NCBI RefSeq assembly: GCF_026625845.1
Contig: NZ_CP113066.1
Location: forward strand, 2,232,001-2,296,000
Length of the DNA: 64,000 bases
Direction: 5' to 3'
DNA from: Agrococcus sp. SL85
Lineage (GTDB): Bacteria > Actinomycetota > Actinomycetes > Actinomycetales > Microbacteriaceae
A program made the translations under genes and the position numbers. The notes under the pieces are model-generated. The model saw nothing but the letters and a program-made list of their open reading frames with translations, made no database searches and was not told the DNA's origin. Positions within the stretch are counted from its first letter, which is position 1; every line of letters begins with the position of its first letter. Positions 29,158 to 38,063 of this stretch are shown in pieces.

Positions 29158-29239
29158 TGCCGGTGGTGGGACTCGAACCCACACTCCTCGCGGAAGCGCA
29201 GTTTGAGTGCGCCGCGTCTGCCGATTCCGCCACACCGGC
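29158..29239 (-). tRNA. tRNA-Leu(CAA)
   Basis: Reading the minus strand gives a cloverleaf with 7-bp acceptor stem (GCCGGTG with CACCGGC), discriminator A, anticodon loop CTCAAAC with anticodon CAA (reads UUG), a long variable arm of the Leu class, and a T arm with GGTTCGAGTCC. CCA is not encoded. This is the rare-codon Leu tRNA, since TTG is uncommon in this genome. Confidence 0.93.
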
Positions 29240-29273
29240 TCGCGGCCGGGCGCTCGGCCCGCGCCGCGAAGAC

Positions 29274-29279
29274 TAGGCT
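29274..29279 (+). promoter_or_regulatory. Leaderless -10 box of the ANTAR regulator
   Basis: TAGGCT, 7 bases before the ATG at 29287. No ribosome site is present, so the transcript should be leaderless. Confidence 0.5.
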
Positions 29280-29286
29280 AGACCCC

Positions 29287-29934
29287 ATGACCGACGACCT
29301 CTTCGCCGAGCCGCAGCTCGACGTGCCGCCTGCCGAGCCCACCACGACCGCACGCCGCGTGGTCGTGGCCGAGGACGAGTCGCTCATCCGCCTCGACATC
29401 GTCGAGACGCTGCAGGCCGCGGGCTACGAGGTCGTCGGCGAGGCCGGCGACGGCGAGCGCGCGGTCGAGCTCGCGACCGAGCTGCAGCCCGACCTCGTCG
29501 TCATGGACGTCAAGATGCCGAAGATGGACGGCATCTCGGCCGCCGAGCGCATCGGCAACGCGAAGCTCGCACCCGTCGTGCTGCTCACGGCGTTCAGCCA
29601 GAAGGAGCTCGTGGAGCGCGCGGGCGAGGCGGGGGCGCTCGCCTACGTCGTGAAGCCGTTCACCCAGAACGACCTGCTGCCGGCGATCGAGATCGCGCTG
29701 GCCCGCTGGGACCAGATCCGCGCGCTCGAGGCCGAGGTCGCCGACCTCGCCGACCGCTTCGAGACCCGCAAGCTCGTCGACCGCGCGAAGGGCCTCCTCA
29801 ACCAGCGCATGGGCCTGTCGGAGCCCGAGGCCTTCCGCTGGATCCAGAAGGCGTCGATGGACCGCCGCCTCACGATGGCCGAGGTCGCCGCCGCCGTCAT
29901 CGAGCAGCTCGGCGAGAAGAAGCCCAAGAAGTAG
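29287..29934 (+). CDS. pdtaR: ANTAR-domain response regulator (PdtaR type)
   Basis: Two-domain regulator of 215 residues: a receiver domain (about 23-140) with phospho-acceptor Asp74 in LVVMDVKMPKMDG, conserved acidic pair in VVVAEDES, and Lys in YVVKPF. A C-terminal ANTAR RNA-binding domain follows (about 150-208). ANTAR proteins act by binding paired hairpins in leaders of target mRNAs. The close match is Mycobacterium PdtaR, which lies near pykA and is partnered with the kinase PdtaS; no such kinase is adjacent here. The start is chosen from the -10 box 7 bases upstream. Confidence 0.9.
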   Translation: MTDDLFAEPQLDVPPAEPTTTARRVVVAEDESLIRLDIVETLQAAGYEVVGEAGDGERAVELATELQPDLVVMDVKMPKMDGISAAERIGNAKLAPVVLLTAFSQKELVERAGEAGALAYVVKPFTQNDLLPAIEIALARWDQIRALEAEVADLADRFETRKLVDRAKGLLNQRMGLSEPEAFRWIQKASMDRRLTMAEVAAAVIEQLGEKKPKK

Positions 29935-30030
29935 GCGCGGCGCCCCGCGGCGCCCGCCTGCCCGCTCCGCCTCGCCACGTCGCGCCGTCTCGCGCTCCGC
30001 GACTGCCCGAGGTCTTCCGGCGTCCACTCC

Positions 30031-30195
30031 GTGAGTGGCGCCATCTCGCTCCCCACTGGCGCCATCTCGCTCAGCAGTGGCGACTCATGGCGCCGAGTGG
30101 CGACGTTTCGTCGACTGTGGCGGCGTATCGCAACGCGTCGTCGCCACTCGTCGCCAGATGTCGCCACTCGTGGTCAGATGCCGCCACTCGCCGCC
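30031..30195 (+). repeat. Cluster of degenerate GAGTGGCG repeats, left of the DUF559 gene
   Basis: The gap from 29935 to 30263 holds no gene. Within it about ten copies of a degenerate GAGTGGCG(A/C)C unit occur, the first six in one orientation and the last four inverted (CGCCACTC). The 14-mer CGCCAGATGTCGCC at 30151-30165 reappears as its reverse complement at 31273-31286 on the other side of the next gene. The cluster could fold into several hairpins. The function is unknown. Confidence 0.6.
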
Positions 30196-30263
30196 GGAGC
30201 CGCATCCACAGGGCGGTCCGATGGCGGCGCGGCTCCGGCGCGCGACGCAGCAGGATGCACGGC

Positions 30264-31142
30264 ATGCAGGCATCCAGAGCGTTCTCCGTCCGCGACGCGA
30301 TCGCTTCGGGCGTCACTCGCGGTGAGCTGCGTGGCGGTGCGTGGTGCGCACCCGCGCACGGCATCCGCGTCACCGGCTCGCTGGGCGACACCGCCGCCGA
30401 CTTCGCGGAGGCCGTGCGCGCCGCGGCGGGACCGGACCAGTTCTTCTCCCACCTCACGGCGGCACGCATCCATGGCATGCCGCTGCCGGCGCGCCTCGCC
30501 GACGACCGGCGCATCCACGTCGCGTCGCCCACCGGTCGATCGCGCATGGTGCGGCCCGGCGTGGTCGGGCACCGGCTGAAGTCGGAGGTGATCGAGGTCG
30601 ACGGGCTCCGGGTCGAGGCGCTGCCGGACGCGTTCGTGCACCTCGCGACGATCCTCACGGTGGACGAGCTGGTCGCGGTGGGGGACTGGCTGGTCTGCCG
30701 CGATCGTCGGCAGGCGCTCTCGGTCGAGGACCTGCGCGACGCGATCCGCCGATACGACGGTGCTCGGGGCCTGGTCCGCGCTCGTCGAGCGGTCGCGCTC
30801 GTCCGCGTGGGCGCGGAGTCGCCGCAGGAGACCGCGACACGCCTGCTGCTGGTGCGCGGCGGCCTCCCGGAGCCGGTGCTGCAGCACGAGGCGTTCGACG
30901 AGCGGGGCACGTTCGTGGGTCGCCTCGACCTCGCGTGGCCGGCGCTGCGCCTCGCGGTCGAGTACGACGGCGAGGGCCACTTCACCTCGCACGAGCAGGG
31001 CGAGCGCGACATCGCGCGGCTCCGCGAGCTCGAACGCCTCGGATGGACCGTCATCCGGATCACGCGCCGCGACCTGCGCGACGGCGGCGCACGGGTCCTG
31101 GCGCACATCGCACGCGTGCACGCCCGGCTCTCGGCACGCTGA
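30264..31142 (+). CDS. AbiEi-like / DUF559 nuclease-fold protein
   Basis: A 292-residue protein. The N-terminal half (about 1-150) resembles type IV antitoxin AbiEi-like proteins: a winged-helix start with SGVTRGELR, then HLTAARIHGMPLP. The C-terminal half (about 190-290) has the DUF559/Vsr-like PD-(D/E)xK pattern: Glu in GAESPQETATR, Asp in GRLDLAWP, EYDGEGHF and then ITRRDLRD. Many Microbacteriaceae carry several such genes of unknown role, and defence or toxin-antitoxin function is only inferred. ATG 30264 is chosen because a CAGGAT -10-like box lies 7 bases upstream. No AbiEii toxin partner is next to it. It is flanked by repeat clusters. Confidence 0.7.
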   Translation: MQASRAFSVRDAIASGVTRGELRGGAWCAPAHGIRVTGSLGDTAADFAEAVRAAAGPDQFFSHLTAARIHGMPLPARLADDRRIHVASPTGRSRMVRPGVVGHRLKSEVIEVDGLRVEALPDAFVHLATILTVDELVAVGDWLVCRDRRQALSVEDLRDAIRRYDGARGLVRARRAVALVRVGAESPQETATRLLLVRGGLPEPVLQHEAFDERGTFVGRLDLAWPALRLAVEYDGEGHFTSHEQGERDIARLRELERLGWTVIRITRRDLRDGGARVLAHIARVHARLSAR

Positions 31143-31186
31143 CGGCAGCGCTCGCTGGCCGCTCGCTGCCCGCCCGTGTCGCAGCC

Positions 31187-31370
31187 ATGCACGCCCGGCT
31201 CGCGGCAGGTCGACGGTGGCGCGCCGCCCGCCTGCCGCCCGCAGCGCGCATCGAGGCACTGCCACTCTGATCGGCGACATCTGGCGGTGAGTGGCGGCGA
31301 ACCGTCGTGATTCGGCGCCACTGTCGACACGCTGCCGCCACTCGTGGCCATACCGCGCCACTCAGAGGGA
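31187..31370 (+). repeat. Right repeat cluster and 3'-end duplication after the DUF559 gene
   Basis: The gap 31143-31488 has no gene. Near 31187 about 20 bases repeat, with few differences, the end of the preceding gene (from 31117; both read GCACGCCCGGCTC). From 31262 to 31370 there are about six GTGGCG/CGCCAC units, including GGCGACATCTGGCG at 31273-31286, the inverted copy of a left-side 14-mer. The rest (31371-31488) is GC-rich with nothing recognisable. Confidence 0.55.
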
Positions 31371-31488
31371 GCGGGCGGGGCAGGGCGCGCGAACAGAGAT
31401 GTGCCGCGCGGCCGCGCTGGCGGCTCGCCGCACCGCGCGACCACGCCAGCGAGGCGCGACCGCGGCGCGCCGCGCCGCCGCGCCAGCG

Positions 31489-31920
31489 TCAGCGCTTGCG
31501 CTTGATGAAGTTCGTGATGCGCACGGTCGAGGCGCGGTTGCCCTCGTCGTCGGTGCAGACGATCTCGTGCACCGTCATCGAGCCGCCGAGGTGCAGCGCG
31601 CGGCACTCCGCGGTCACCCAGCCGGAGGTGATCGAGCGCGTGTGCGTGGCGTTGAGGTCGACGCCCACGGCGACGGCGTCGGAGCCGGCGTGGATGTTCG
31701 CCGAGACCGAGCCGAGCGTCTCGGCGATCACGCAGTACGCGCCGCCGTGCACGAAGCCGACCGGCTGGCGGTTGCCCTCCACGGGCATGCGCGCGATCGA
31801 GTGCTCGGCCGAGAGCTTCAGGAACTCGATGCCCATGCGCTCGGCGAGCTCGCCCCCGGGTCGTCCGCCGCGCCGCTCCAGCAGCGCGCTCGTGGCCTCG
31901 TCGACGTCGTGCTCGCTCAC
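31489..31920 (-). CDS. Hotdog-fold thioesterase (PaaI/MenI type)
   Basis: A 143-residue acyl-CoA thioesterase of the PaaI/DHNA-CoA family. The diagnostic GFVHGGAYCVIAE stretch (about residues 55-68) holds the HGG motif and catalytic acid, and VAVGVDLNATH follows. This size and motif fit 1,4-dihydroxy-2-naphthoyl-CoA hydrolase (menaquinone synthesis) or a general thioesterase; no men genes are nearby to decide. It starts at GTG with GAGGAG 5 bases upstream and is divergent from polA with 60 bases between. The C terminus is basic (IKRKR). Confidence 0.82.
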   Translation of the reverse strand: MSEHDVDEATSALLERRGGRPGGELAERMGIEFLKLSAEHSIARMPVEGNRQPVGFVHGGAYCVIAETLGSVSANIHAGSDAVAVGVDLNATHTRSITSGWVTAECRALHLGGSMTVHEIVCTDDEGNRASTVRITNFIKRKR

Positions 31921-31967
31921 GCGCGCTCCTCGCTGGTGGTGCGGATGGGGGTGTGGGATCGCACGGC

Positions 31968-31973
31968 TAGGCT
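31968..31973 (+). promoter_or_regulatory. Leaderless -10 box of polA
   Basis: TAGGCT, 7 bases before the polA GTG, in the 60-base space shared with the divergent thioesterase gene. Confidence 0.55.
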
Positions 31974-31980
31974 GACTGCC

Positions 31981-34626
31981 GTGTCGGACACGAAGCCTAC
32001 CCTCATGGTCATCGACGGCCACTCGCTCGCGTTCCGGGCGTTCTTCGCCCTGCCGCTCGACAACTTCGTGAACTCGGAGGGGCAGCACACCAACGCCATC
32101 CACGGGTTCCTGTCGATGCTGCTGAAGCTGCTGCAGGACCACCGGCCGACCCACCTCGCGGTCGCCTTCGACATCTCGCGCTTCTCGTTCCGCACCCGCG
32201 AGTACGAGGCGTACAAGGGCACGCGCGACGAGACGCCGAAGGAGTTCAAGGGCCAGGTGCCGCTGCTCGAGGAGGCGCTGCACGCGATGGGCGTGCGCAC
32301 CCTCTCGAAGGAGGACTACGAGGCCGACGACATCCTCGCCACGCTGTCGGTCGAGGGCCGGAAGGCCGGGATGGACGTCTTCGTCGTCTCCGGCGACCGC
32401 GACACCATCCAGCTCGTCAACGACGACGTCACGCTGCTCTACCCGGCGGTGCGCGGCGTCTCGGAGCTCAAGCACTACACGCCCGAGGCCGTGCGCGAGC
32501 GCTACGGCATCGAGCCCGAGCAGTACCCCGAGATCGCGGCCCTCGTCGGCGAGACGAGCGACAACCTCATCGGCATCGACAAGGTGGGCGAGAAGACCGC
32601 CGTCAAGTGGATCCAGCAGTACGGCACGGTCGCGAACCTGCTCGAGCACGCCGACGAGATCAAGGGCGTCGTGGGCAACAACCTGCGCGAGCAGCGCGAG
32701 CGCGCCGAGCGCAACCGCAGGCTCAACCGCCTGCTCACCGACGTCGACCTCGGCGTGGCGCCCGCGGAGCTCGCGCGCGGGCCCGTCGACGAGGCGAAGC
32801 TGCGCGAGGTCTTCCAGCGGCTGCAGTTCCGCACGCTGCTCGACCGCGTGCTCAAGCAGGAGGGCTCCGGCGAGGGCGCCGCGCCGCTCGAGCCCGAGGT
32901 GCAGGCCCCCGCGGTGCAGAAGCTCGTCGACGAGGAGCTCGACCTGTGGCTCTCGCGCGCGAAGGGCACGGTGGCGGTCTCGATCGCGCAGGACGAGGAG
33001 GGGTCGATCGCCGGCTTCGGCCTCGCGACCGAGGCGGCGAGCGCCTACGTGCCCTTCAAGCACGGCACGGGCGACTACGTGGGCCTCGTCGACTGGCTCG
33101 CGTCGGACGCTCCGAAGGTGCTGCACGACGTGAAGGCCGCCATCAAGGCGCTCCGCCGCGCCGGCATCGAGCTCGGCGGGGCGGTCGACGACACGCGCGT
33201 CTCGGCCTGGCTCGCCACGCCCACCGCGCCGCCGAAGACCTTCGAGCTCGACTGGCAGACGGAGGCGCTGCTCGGCGCGCCGCTGCCCGCCCCCGACCCC
33301 AACCAGCTCGTGCCCGAGGTGGAGCCCGAGCAGCTCGGCACCGTCGCCTGGCTCACCGGCGAGCTCGCTCGCGCGCAGCAGTCCCGGCTCGACCCGGGCA
33401 CGCGCGGCGTGCTCGACGACATCGAGCTGCCCCTCATGCCGGTGCTGGCCCGCATGGAGGGCCAGGGCGTCGCGATCGACTCGGCGACCCTCGGCCGCAT
33501 CCACGACGCGCTGCGCGAGCGCGCCGCGGGTCACGCGGAGGCCGCCTACGCCGAGATCGGGCACGAGGTCAACCTCGGCAGCCCGAAGCAGCTGCAGGCG
33601 GTCCTCTTCGAGGAGCTCGACATGCCGAAGACGCGGGCGACGAAGACGGGATACTCGACCGACGCCCAGTCGCTCGCCGATCTGCAGGAGACCAACCCTC
33701 ACCCGTTCCTGGGCCTGCTCCTGCAGCACCGCGAGGCCACGAAGCTCGTGCAGATCATCGAGACCCTGCAGCGCGCCGTCGCCGACGACCACCGCATCCA
33801 CACGCGCTATGACCAGACGGGCTCGGCCTCCGGCCGCCTCTCCTCCAACGACCCGAACCTCCAGAACATCCCGGTGCGCACCGAGGTGAGCCGCGAGATC
33901 CGCTCGGCGTTCGTGCACGGCGAGGGCTTCGAGACGCTCCTGACCGCCGACTACTCGCAGATCGAGATGCGGATCATGGCCCACCTCTCGGGCGACGAGG
34001 GCCTCATCGAGGCCTTCCACTCGGGGGAGGACCTCCATCGCTTCGTCGGCAGCCGCATCTTCGGCGTCGACCCGAGCGAGGTCACGGCGCTCCAGCGCGT
34101 CAAGGTCAAGGCCATGAGCTACGGCCTCGCCTACGGGCTCAGCGCCTTCGGGCTCTCGAAGCAGCTGCGGATCTCGCAGGCCGAGGCGAAGCAGCTCATG
34201 CTCGACTACTTCACGCGCTTCGGCGGCATCCGCGACTACCTTCGCGGCGTCGTCATGCAGGCGAAGGACGACGGCTACACGACGACGATCTTCGGCCGCC
34301 GCCGCCCGTTCCCCGACCTCTCGTCGTCGAACCGCGTCCTGCGCGAGAACGCCGAGCGCCAGGCGCTGAACTCGCCCATCCAGGGCTCGGCGGCCGACAT
34401 CATCAAGCGCGCGATGATCACGATCGACCGCAGGATCCGCGACGAGGACCTCGGCAGCCGCATGCTGCTGCAGGTGCACGACGAGCTCGTGTTCGAGGTG
34501 GCTCCCGGCGAGCGGGAGGCGCTCGAGGCGCTCGTCCGCGACGAGATGGCCGGCGCCGCCGACCTCTCGGTGCCGCTCGAGGTGCAGGTGGGCGTCGGCC
34601 CGAACTGGGACGCCGCCGCGCACTGA
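31981..34626 (+). CDS. polA: DNA polymerase I
   Basis: Gap filling and Okazaki primer removal. The 5'-nuclease domain spans about residues 1-290 (VIDGHSLAFRAFFALP, YEADDILAT). The 3'-5' exonuclease-like domain (about 310-490) lacks the DTET catalytic acids; the equivalent strand reads VAVSIAQDEEGSIAG, so there is probably no proofreading, as in mycobacterial PolA. The polymerase domain holds motif A (TADYSQIEMRIMAH), motif B (RVKVKAMSYGLAYGLS) and motif C (LLQVHDELVFEV). 881 residues. GTG start set by the leaderless -10 box. The stop lies in a 21-base direct repeat. Confidence 0.96.
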   Translation: MSDTKPTLMVIDGHSLAFRAFFALPLDNFVNSEGQHTNAIHGFLSMLLKLLQDHRPTHLAVAFDISRFSFRTREYEAYKGTRDETPKEFKGQVPLLEEALHAMGVRTLSKEDYEADDILATLSVEGRKAGMDVFVVSGDRDTIQLVNDDVTLLYPAVRGVSELKHYTPEAVRERYGIEPEQYPEIAALVGETSDNLIGIDKVGEKTAVKWIQQYGTVANLLEHADEIKGVVGNNLREQRERAERNRRLNRLLTDVDLGVAPAELARGPVDEAKLREVFQRLQFRTLLDRVLKQEGSGEGAAPLEPEVQAPAVQKLVDEELDLWLSRAKGTVAVSIAQDEEGSIAGFGLATEAASAYVPFKHGTGDYVGLVDWLASDAPKVLHDVKAAIKALRRAGIELGGAVDDTRVSAWLATPTAPPKTFELDWQTEALLGAPLPAPDPNQLVPEVEPEQLGTVAWLTGELARAQQSRLDPGTRGVLDDIELPLMPVLARMEGQGVAIDSATLGRIHDALRERAAGHAEAAYAEIGHEVNLGSPKQLQAVLFEELDMPKTRATKTGYSTDAQSLADLQETNPHPFLGLLLQHREATKLVQIIETLQRAVADDHRIHTRYDQTGSASGRLSSNDPNLQNIPVRTEVSREIRSAFVHGEGFETLLTADYSQIEMRIMAHLSGDEGLIEAFHSGEDLHRFVGSRIFGVDPSEVTALQRVKVKAMSYGLAYGLSAFGLSKQLRISQAEAKQLMLDYFTRFGGIRDYLRGVVMQAKDDGYTTTIFGRRRPFPDLSSSNRVLRENAERQALNSPIQGSAADIIKRAMITIDRRIRDEDLGSRMLLQVHDELVFEVAPGEREALEALVRDEMAGAADLSVPLEVQVGVGPNWDAAAH

Positions 34627-34672
34627 CGGCCGAGCGCGTCAGAGCGCGCATTGACGGCCGAGCGCGTCAGAG
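34624..34672 (+). repeat. Tandem 21-base repeat at the polA 3' end
   Basis: An identical 21-base unit at 34624-34644 and 34652-34672, period 28. The first copy contains the polA stop and the second contains the stop of the convergent minus-strand gene. Each unit has TGACG/CGTCA inverted ends. Confidence 0.7.
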
Positions 34673-35306
34673 GGAGACCAGCACGTCCACCCCTCGGGAG
34701 CGCGCGTGTTCCTCGATCGCCGCGGCGGCCTCCGCGAACGCCGCGGGCCCGAGCGGCAGCGTGAGGTCGTGGACGACGTCGTCGCCGTCGCGCCGCACCA
34801 CGCGCAGCCATCGGCGGCCGTCGCGGAGGCCCAGCGGCATCCCGACCGCGCGGTCGAGCCCGCGCCGGGTGCCGAGCGCGACGCGGTGGCCGGGGTCGAG
34901 CCTGCGCGAGCGCGTTCGTGCGCTGCGGAGTCGGCGCGTACACGACCGCCTCGAGCCGGGCGATCGCGGTCCAGGGCACGGCGGTGCCGCTCGGCCCCGC
35001 CACGCCCGCGTCGTCCAGGCGGAGCACGGCGACTTCCCGGCCGAGTCGGCGGACGCTTCGGACGGCGGCGATCCCTGTGCCGCCCGCCACGACGCCGACG
35101 GCCAGGAACAGCACGCCGAAGGCGCTGCCGAGCCATGCCTCCGGGCGCCCCGGGTACTGCGCGACGCTCGCACCGATCGTCCACGCGCCGAGCGCCGCGA
35201 CGCCCGCCATGAGCGCGACCGCGCCGATGAGGCCGGCGGTCTGGCGGCCCGCGCGGCCCGGCTCGGCGCCGATGCTGACGATGGGGGCAGCGGTCACGCC
35301 TGTCAT
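34667..35306 (-). CDS. Two-TM protein with PH-like C-terminal domain, frame broken once
   Basis: Unrecognised membrane protein. Two hydrophobic segments (about 24-44 and 58-82) precede a soluble part of roughly 125 residues that looks like a bacterial PH/YcxB-type domain (VAVLRLDDAGV, PWTAIARLEAVVY). At 34899-34903 the plus strand reads AGCCT. Removing the extra base joins …QRTNALAQ to LDPGHRVALGTRRG and gives about 212 residues. Architecture and several motifs resemble the protein at 38126-38761. The ATG has a -10 box (TAGGCG) 7 bases upstream that overlaps the -10 box of the divergent oxidoreductase gene. Confidence 0.65.
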
Positions 35307-35313
35307 CCTTGCG

Positions 35314-35323
35314 CGCCTAGGCT
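35314..35323. promoter_or_regulatory. Overlapping divergent -10 boxes
   Basis: The palindrome CCTAGG at 35316-35321 gives TAGGCT on the plus strand (6 bases before ATG 35330) and TAGGCG on the minus strand (7 bases before ATG 35306). The two start codons are only 23 bases apart, so one polymerase bound here should exclude the other. Confidence 0.55.
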
Positions 35324-35329
35324 GACTCC

Positions 35330-36340
35330 ATGACGACTGCAGCGATTCGCTTCGGCCTCTTCGTGCCCCAGGGATGGCGCCTCGACCTCGTCGGCATCGA
35401 GCCGGCCGACCACTGGCAGCGGATGCTCGCGGTCGCGCAGCGCGCCGACGCGGGGCCGTGGGAGTCGGTGTGGGTCTACGACCACATGCACACGACGCCG
35501 CACCCCACCGACGAGGCGACGCACGAGGCGTGGACCCTCATGGCTGCGCTCGCGGCCACGACGGAGCGCGTGCGGCTCGGGCAGATGTGCACGTGCATCG
35601 GCTACCGCAACCCCGCGCTGCTCGCGAAGATCGCCGCGACGGTCGACCTCATCTCCGGCGGCCGCCTCGAGTTCGGCATCGGCGCCGGCTGGTACGAGCA
35701 CGAGTGGCGCGCGTACGGCTACGGCTTCCCCGGCGTCGGCGAGCGCATCTCGGCGCTCCGCGACGGCGTGCAGATCATCCAGCGGCTGTGGGCGGAGGGC
35801 GAGGCGAGCCTCGCCTCCGAGACCTTCGCGGTCGAGGGCGCCATCTGCCGCCCGCAGCCCCTGCAGACGGGCCGCGACGGCCGACCGCGCATCCCCACGT
35901 GGATCGCGGGCGGCGGCGAGCAGCGCACCCTGCGCTACGTCGCGAAGTGGGGCGACGCCGCGAACTTCGGCGGCAGCCCCGAGCAGTTCGCCCGCAAGCG
36001 CGACATCCTGCTCGGCCACCTCGACCGCGAGGGGCGCGACCCCGCCGAGGTGCGGCTGAGCTCGAACCTCAACGTCGTCGTCCGCGAGACGGAGGCCGAG
36101 GCGCGCCGGGTGGCCGCGGCGGTCAACGAGCGCGCCGACCGCGCGCTGCCGAGCGACCACGCCGGCACGGGCTTCAGCACCCAGGGCGCCGTGGTCGGCA
36201 CGCCGCAGCAGGTGCTCGACCACGTCGGCGCGATGCGCGACGCGGGCCTCGACACGCTCATCGTCTACATGCCCGAGGTCGCGCACGACCAGGCGGGGAT
36301 CGACCTCTTCGAGCGCGAGGTCGTCGCCGCGCTCGGGTAG
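35330..36340 (+). CDS. LLM-class (F420-dependent) oxidoreductase
   Basis: A 336-residue luciferase-like TIM barrel. FGLFVPQGW at the start, RVRLGQMCTCIGYRNPALLAKIAATVD-type helix near 75-100 and the GRLEFGIGAGWYEHEWRAYG signature near 110 match F420-dependent LLM oxidoreductases of actinobacteria. The substrate is unknown. The TAGGCT box 6 bases before ATG makes the mRNA leaderless. A DUF885 gene with its own promoter follows after 19 bases. Confidence 0.85.
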   Translation: MTTAAIRFGLFVPQGWRLDLVGIEPADHWQRMLAVAQRADAGPWESVWVYDHMHTTPHPTDEATHEAWTLMAALAATTERVRLGQMCTCIGYRNPALLAKIAATVDLISGGRLEFGIGAGWYEHEWRAYGYGFPGVGERISALRDGVQIIQRLWAEGEASLASETFAVEGAICRPQPLQTGRDGRPRIPTWIAGGGEQRTLRYVAKWGDAANFGGSPEQFARKRDILLGHLDREGRDPAEVRLSSNLNVVVRETEAEARRVAAAVNERADRALPSDHAGTGFSTQGAVVGTPQQVLDHVGAMRDAGLDTLIVYMPEVAHDQAGIDLFEREVVAALG

Positions 36341-36347
36341 GCGCGCA

Positions 36348-36353
36348 TAGGCT
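36348..36353 (+). promoter_or_regulatory. Leaderless -10 box of the DUF885 gene
   Basis: TAGGCT, 6 bases before ATG 36360. Confidence 0.5.
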
Positions 36354-36359
36354 GGCGGC

Positions 36360-38051
36360 ATGACCGACCAGAACGCCGGCGCGCCGTCGCGCCCGCACAC
36401 CGACATCGACCGGATCGCCGAGGACTACGTCCACCGCACCGCGGCGCAGAACCCCGAGCTCAACGTCTACCTCGGCCTCGAGGGCGACCAGGCGGGCTAC
36501 GGCGACTACTCGCCCGCTGGCCGCGCGGAGGCCGCGTCGCTCGCGCGCGAGACGCTCGCGCAGCTCGAGGCCGCGCAGCCCGTCGACGACATCGACTGGG
36601 TGACGAGGACCGACCTCGCCAGGGAGCTGCAGCTCGACCTCGACGTGGAGGCCTCGGGCTGGGGCGACCGCGACCTCAACAACCTCGCGAGCCCGGCCAC
36701 CGGCATCCGCGACATCTTCGACCTCATGCCCACGGCCTCCGAGGACGACTGGGCGCAGATCGCGCAGCGCATGCGCAACGTGCCCGGCGCGATCGAGGGC
36801 TACGTCGCCTCGCTCCGCAACGGCATCGCGAGCGGGAGCACGCCCGCGGGCCGCCAGATCGAGAACGTGCTCGACCAGTTCACGGAGTACGAGGCGGGCG
36901 AGGGCTTCTTCCGCGACTTCGCGACGGCCGCGAGGGCCGGCGAGGCCGAGCTGCCCGCGTCGCTCAAGGCGGAGCTCGTGGAGGCCGCGAAGGCCGCCAC
37001 CGAGGCGCACGCGGGCCTCGCCGCGTTCCTGCGGGGCGAGCTCGCCGCGGCGGCGAACCCCGTCGACGCGGTCGGCCGCGAGTTCTACTCCCTCATGTCG
37101 CGCCGCTTCCTCGGCGCGGAGGTCGACCTCGACGAGACCTACGCGTGGGGCATCGAGGAGCTCGAGCGCATGCGCGACGAGCAGGAGGCCATCGCGCGCG
37201 AGATCAAGCCCGGCGCGAGCGTGCAGGAGGCGATCGCCTTCCTCGACCAGGACGAGTCGCGGAAGCTGCACGGCACCGACGCCCTCAAGGCGTGGATGCA
37301 GCGCACGAGCGACCAGGCGATCGAGGAGCTCGGCCGCACCCACTTCGACATCGCCGAGCCCATCACGGCCCTCGAGTGCATGATCGCCCCGACGCAGACG
37401 GGCGGCATCTACTACACGGGCCCCGCGGACGACTTCTCGCGCCCCGGGCGCATGTGGTGGTCGGTGCCGAAGGGCGTCACCGAGTTCGACACCTGGCGCG
37501 AGCTCACGACCGTCTACCACGAGGGCGTGCCGGGGCATCACCTCCAGATCGCGCAGCAGACCTACAACCGCGGCGAGCTCAACCTCTGGCGCCGCGCGCT
37601 CGCGGGCACCTCCGGCCACGCCGAGGGCTGGGCGCTCTACGCGGAGCGCCTCATGGAGTCGCTGGGCTACCTCGACGACCCCGCCGACCGCCTCGGCATG
37701 CTCGACGGCCAGCGCATGCGCGCCGCCCGCGTCGTGCTCGACATCGGCGTGCACCTGGGCAAGCCGCGCCTCGACGGCACGGGGGAGTGGGACTTCGAGT
37801 ACGCCTTCGAGTTCCTGAAGGCGAACGTCAACATGAACGAGCCCTTCGTGCGCTTCGAGGTCAACCGGTACTTCGGCTGGCCGGGCCAGGCGCCGTCGTA
37901 CAAGATCGGCCAGCGCATCTTCGAGCAGATCCGCGACGAGGCGAAGGAGCAGGAGGGCGATGCCTTCGACCTCAAGCGCTTCCACATGCGCGTGCTGAAC
38001 ATCGGCGGCGTCGGCCTCGACACGCTGCGCCAGGCGGTGCTGCGCGGCTGA
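36360..38051 (+). CDS. DUF885 family, probable zinc metallopeptidase-like protein
   Basis: A 563-residue cytoplasmic protein without signal peptide. The HEGVPGHH motif near residue 386 is the DUF885 variant of the HExxH metallopeptidase motif. A conserved tail shows EGWALYAERLMESLGY near 422, where the third zinc ligand of gluzincins is expected. Characterised function is scarce in this family; peptidase activity is inferred. The start follows a leaderless -10 box and a terminator hairpin follows the stop. Confidence 0.85.
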   Translation: MTDQNAGAPSRPHTDIDRIAEDYVHRTAAQNPELNVYLGLEGDQAGYGDYSPAGRAEAASLARETLAQLEAAQPVDDIDWVTRTDLARELQLDLDVEASGWGDRDLNNLASPATGIRDIFDLMPTASEDDWAQIAQRMRNVPGAIEGYVASLRNGIASGSTPAGRQIENVLDQFTEYEAGEGFFRDFATAARAGEAELPASLKAELVEAAKAATEAHAGLAAFLRGELAAAANPVDAVGREFYSLMSRRFLGAEVDLDETYAWGIEELERMRDEQEAIAREIKPGASVQEAIAFLDQDESRKLHGTDALKAWMQRTSDQAIEELGRTHFDIAEPITALECMIAPTQTGGIYYTGPADDFSRPGRMWWSVPKGVTEFDTWRELTTVYHEGVPGHHLQIAQQTYNRGELNLWRRALAGTSGHAEGWALYAERLMESLGYLDDPADRLGMLDGQRMRAARVVLDIGVHLGKPRLDGTGEWDFEYAFEFLKANVNMNEPFVRFEVNRYFGWPGQAPSYKIGQRIFEQIRDEAKEQEGDAFDLKRFHMRVLNIGGVGLDTLRQAVLRG

Positions 38052-38063
38052 TCCGGCCCCAGC

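Noticed and set aside
30031..30195. CRISPR array
   Set aside because: Units are degenerate, in both orientations and without regular spacers; no cas genes are present.
31489..34623. Thioesterase frame extending through polA on the minus strand
   Set aside because: The upstream part is antisense to polA without motifs. The hotdog domain begins at GTG 31920, which has its own ribosome site.
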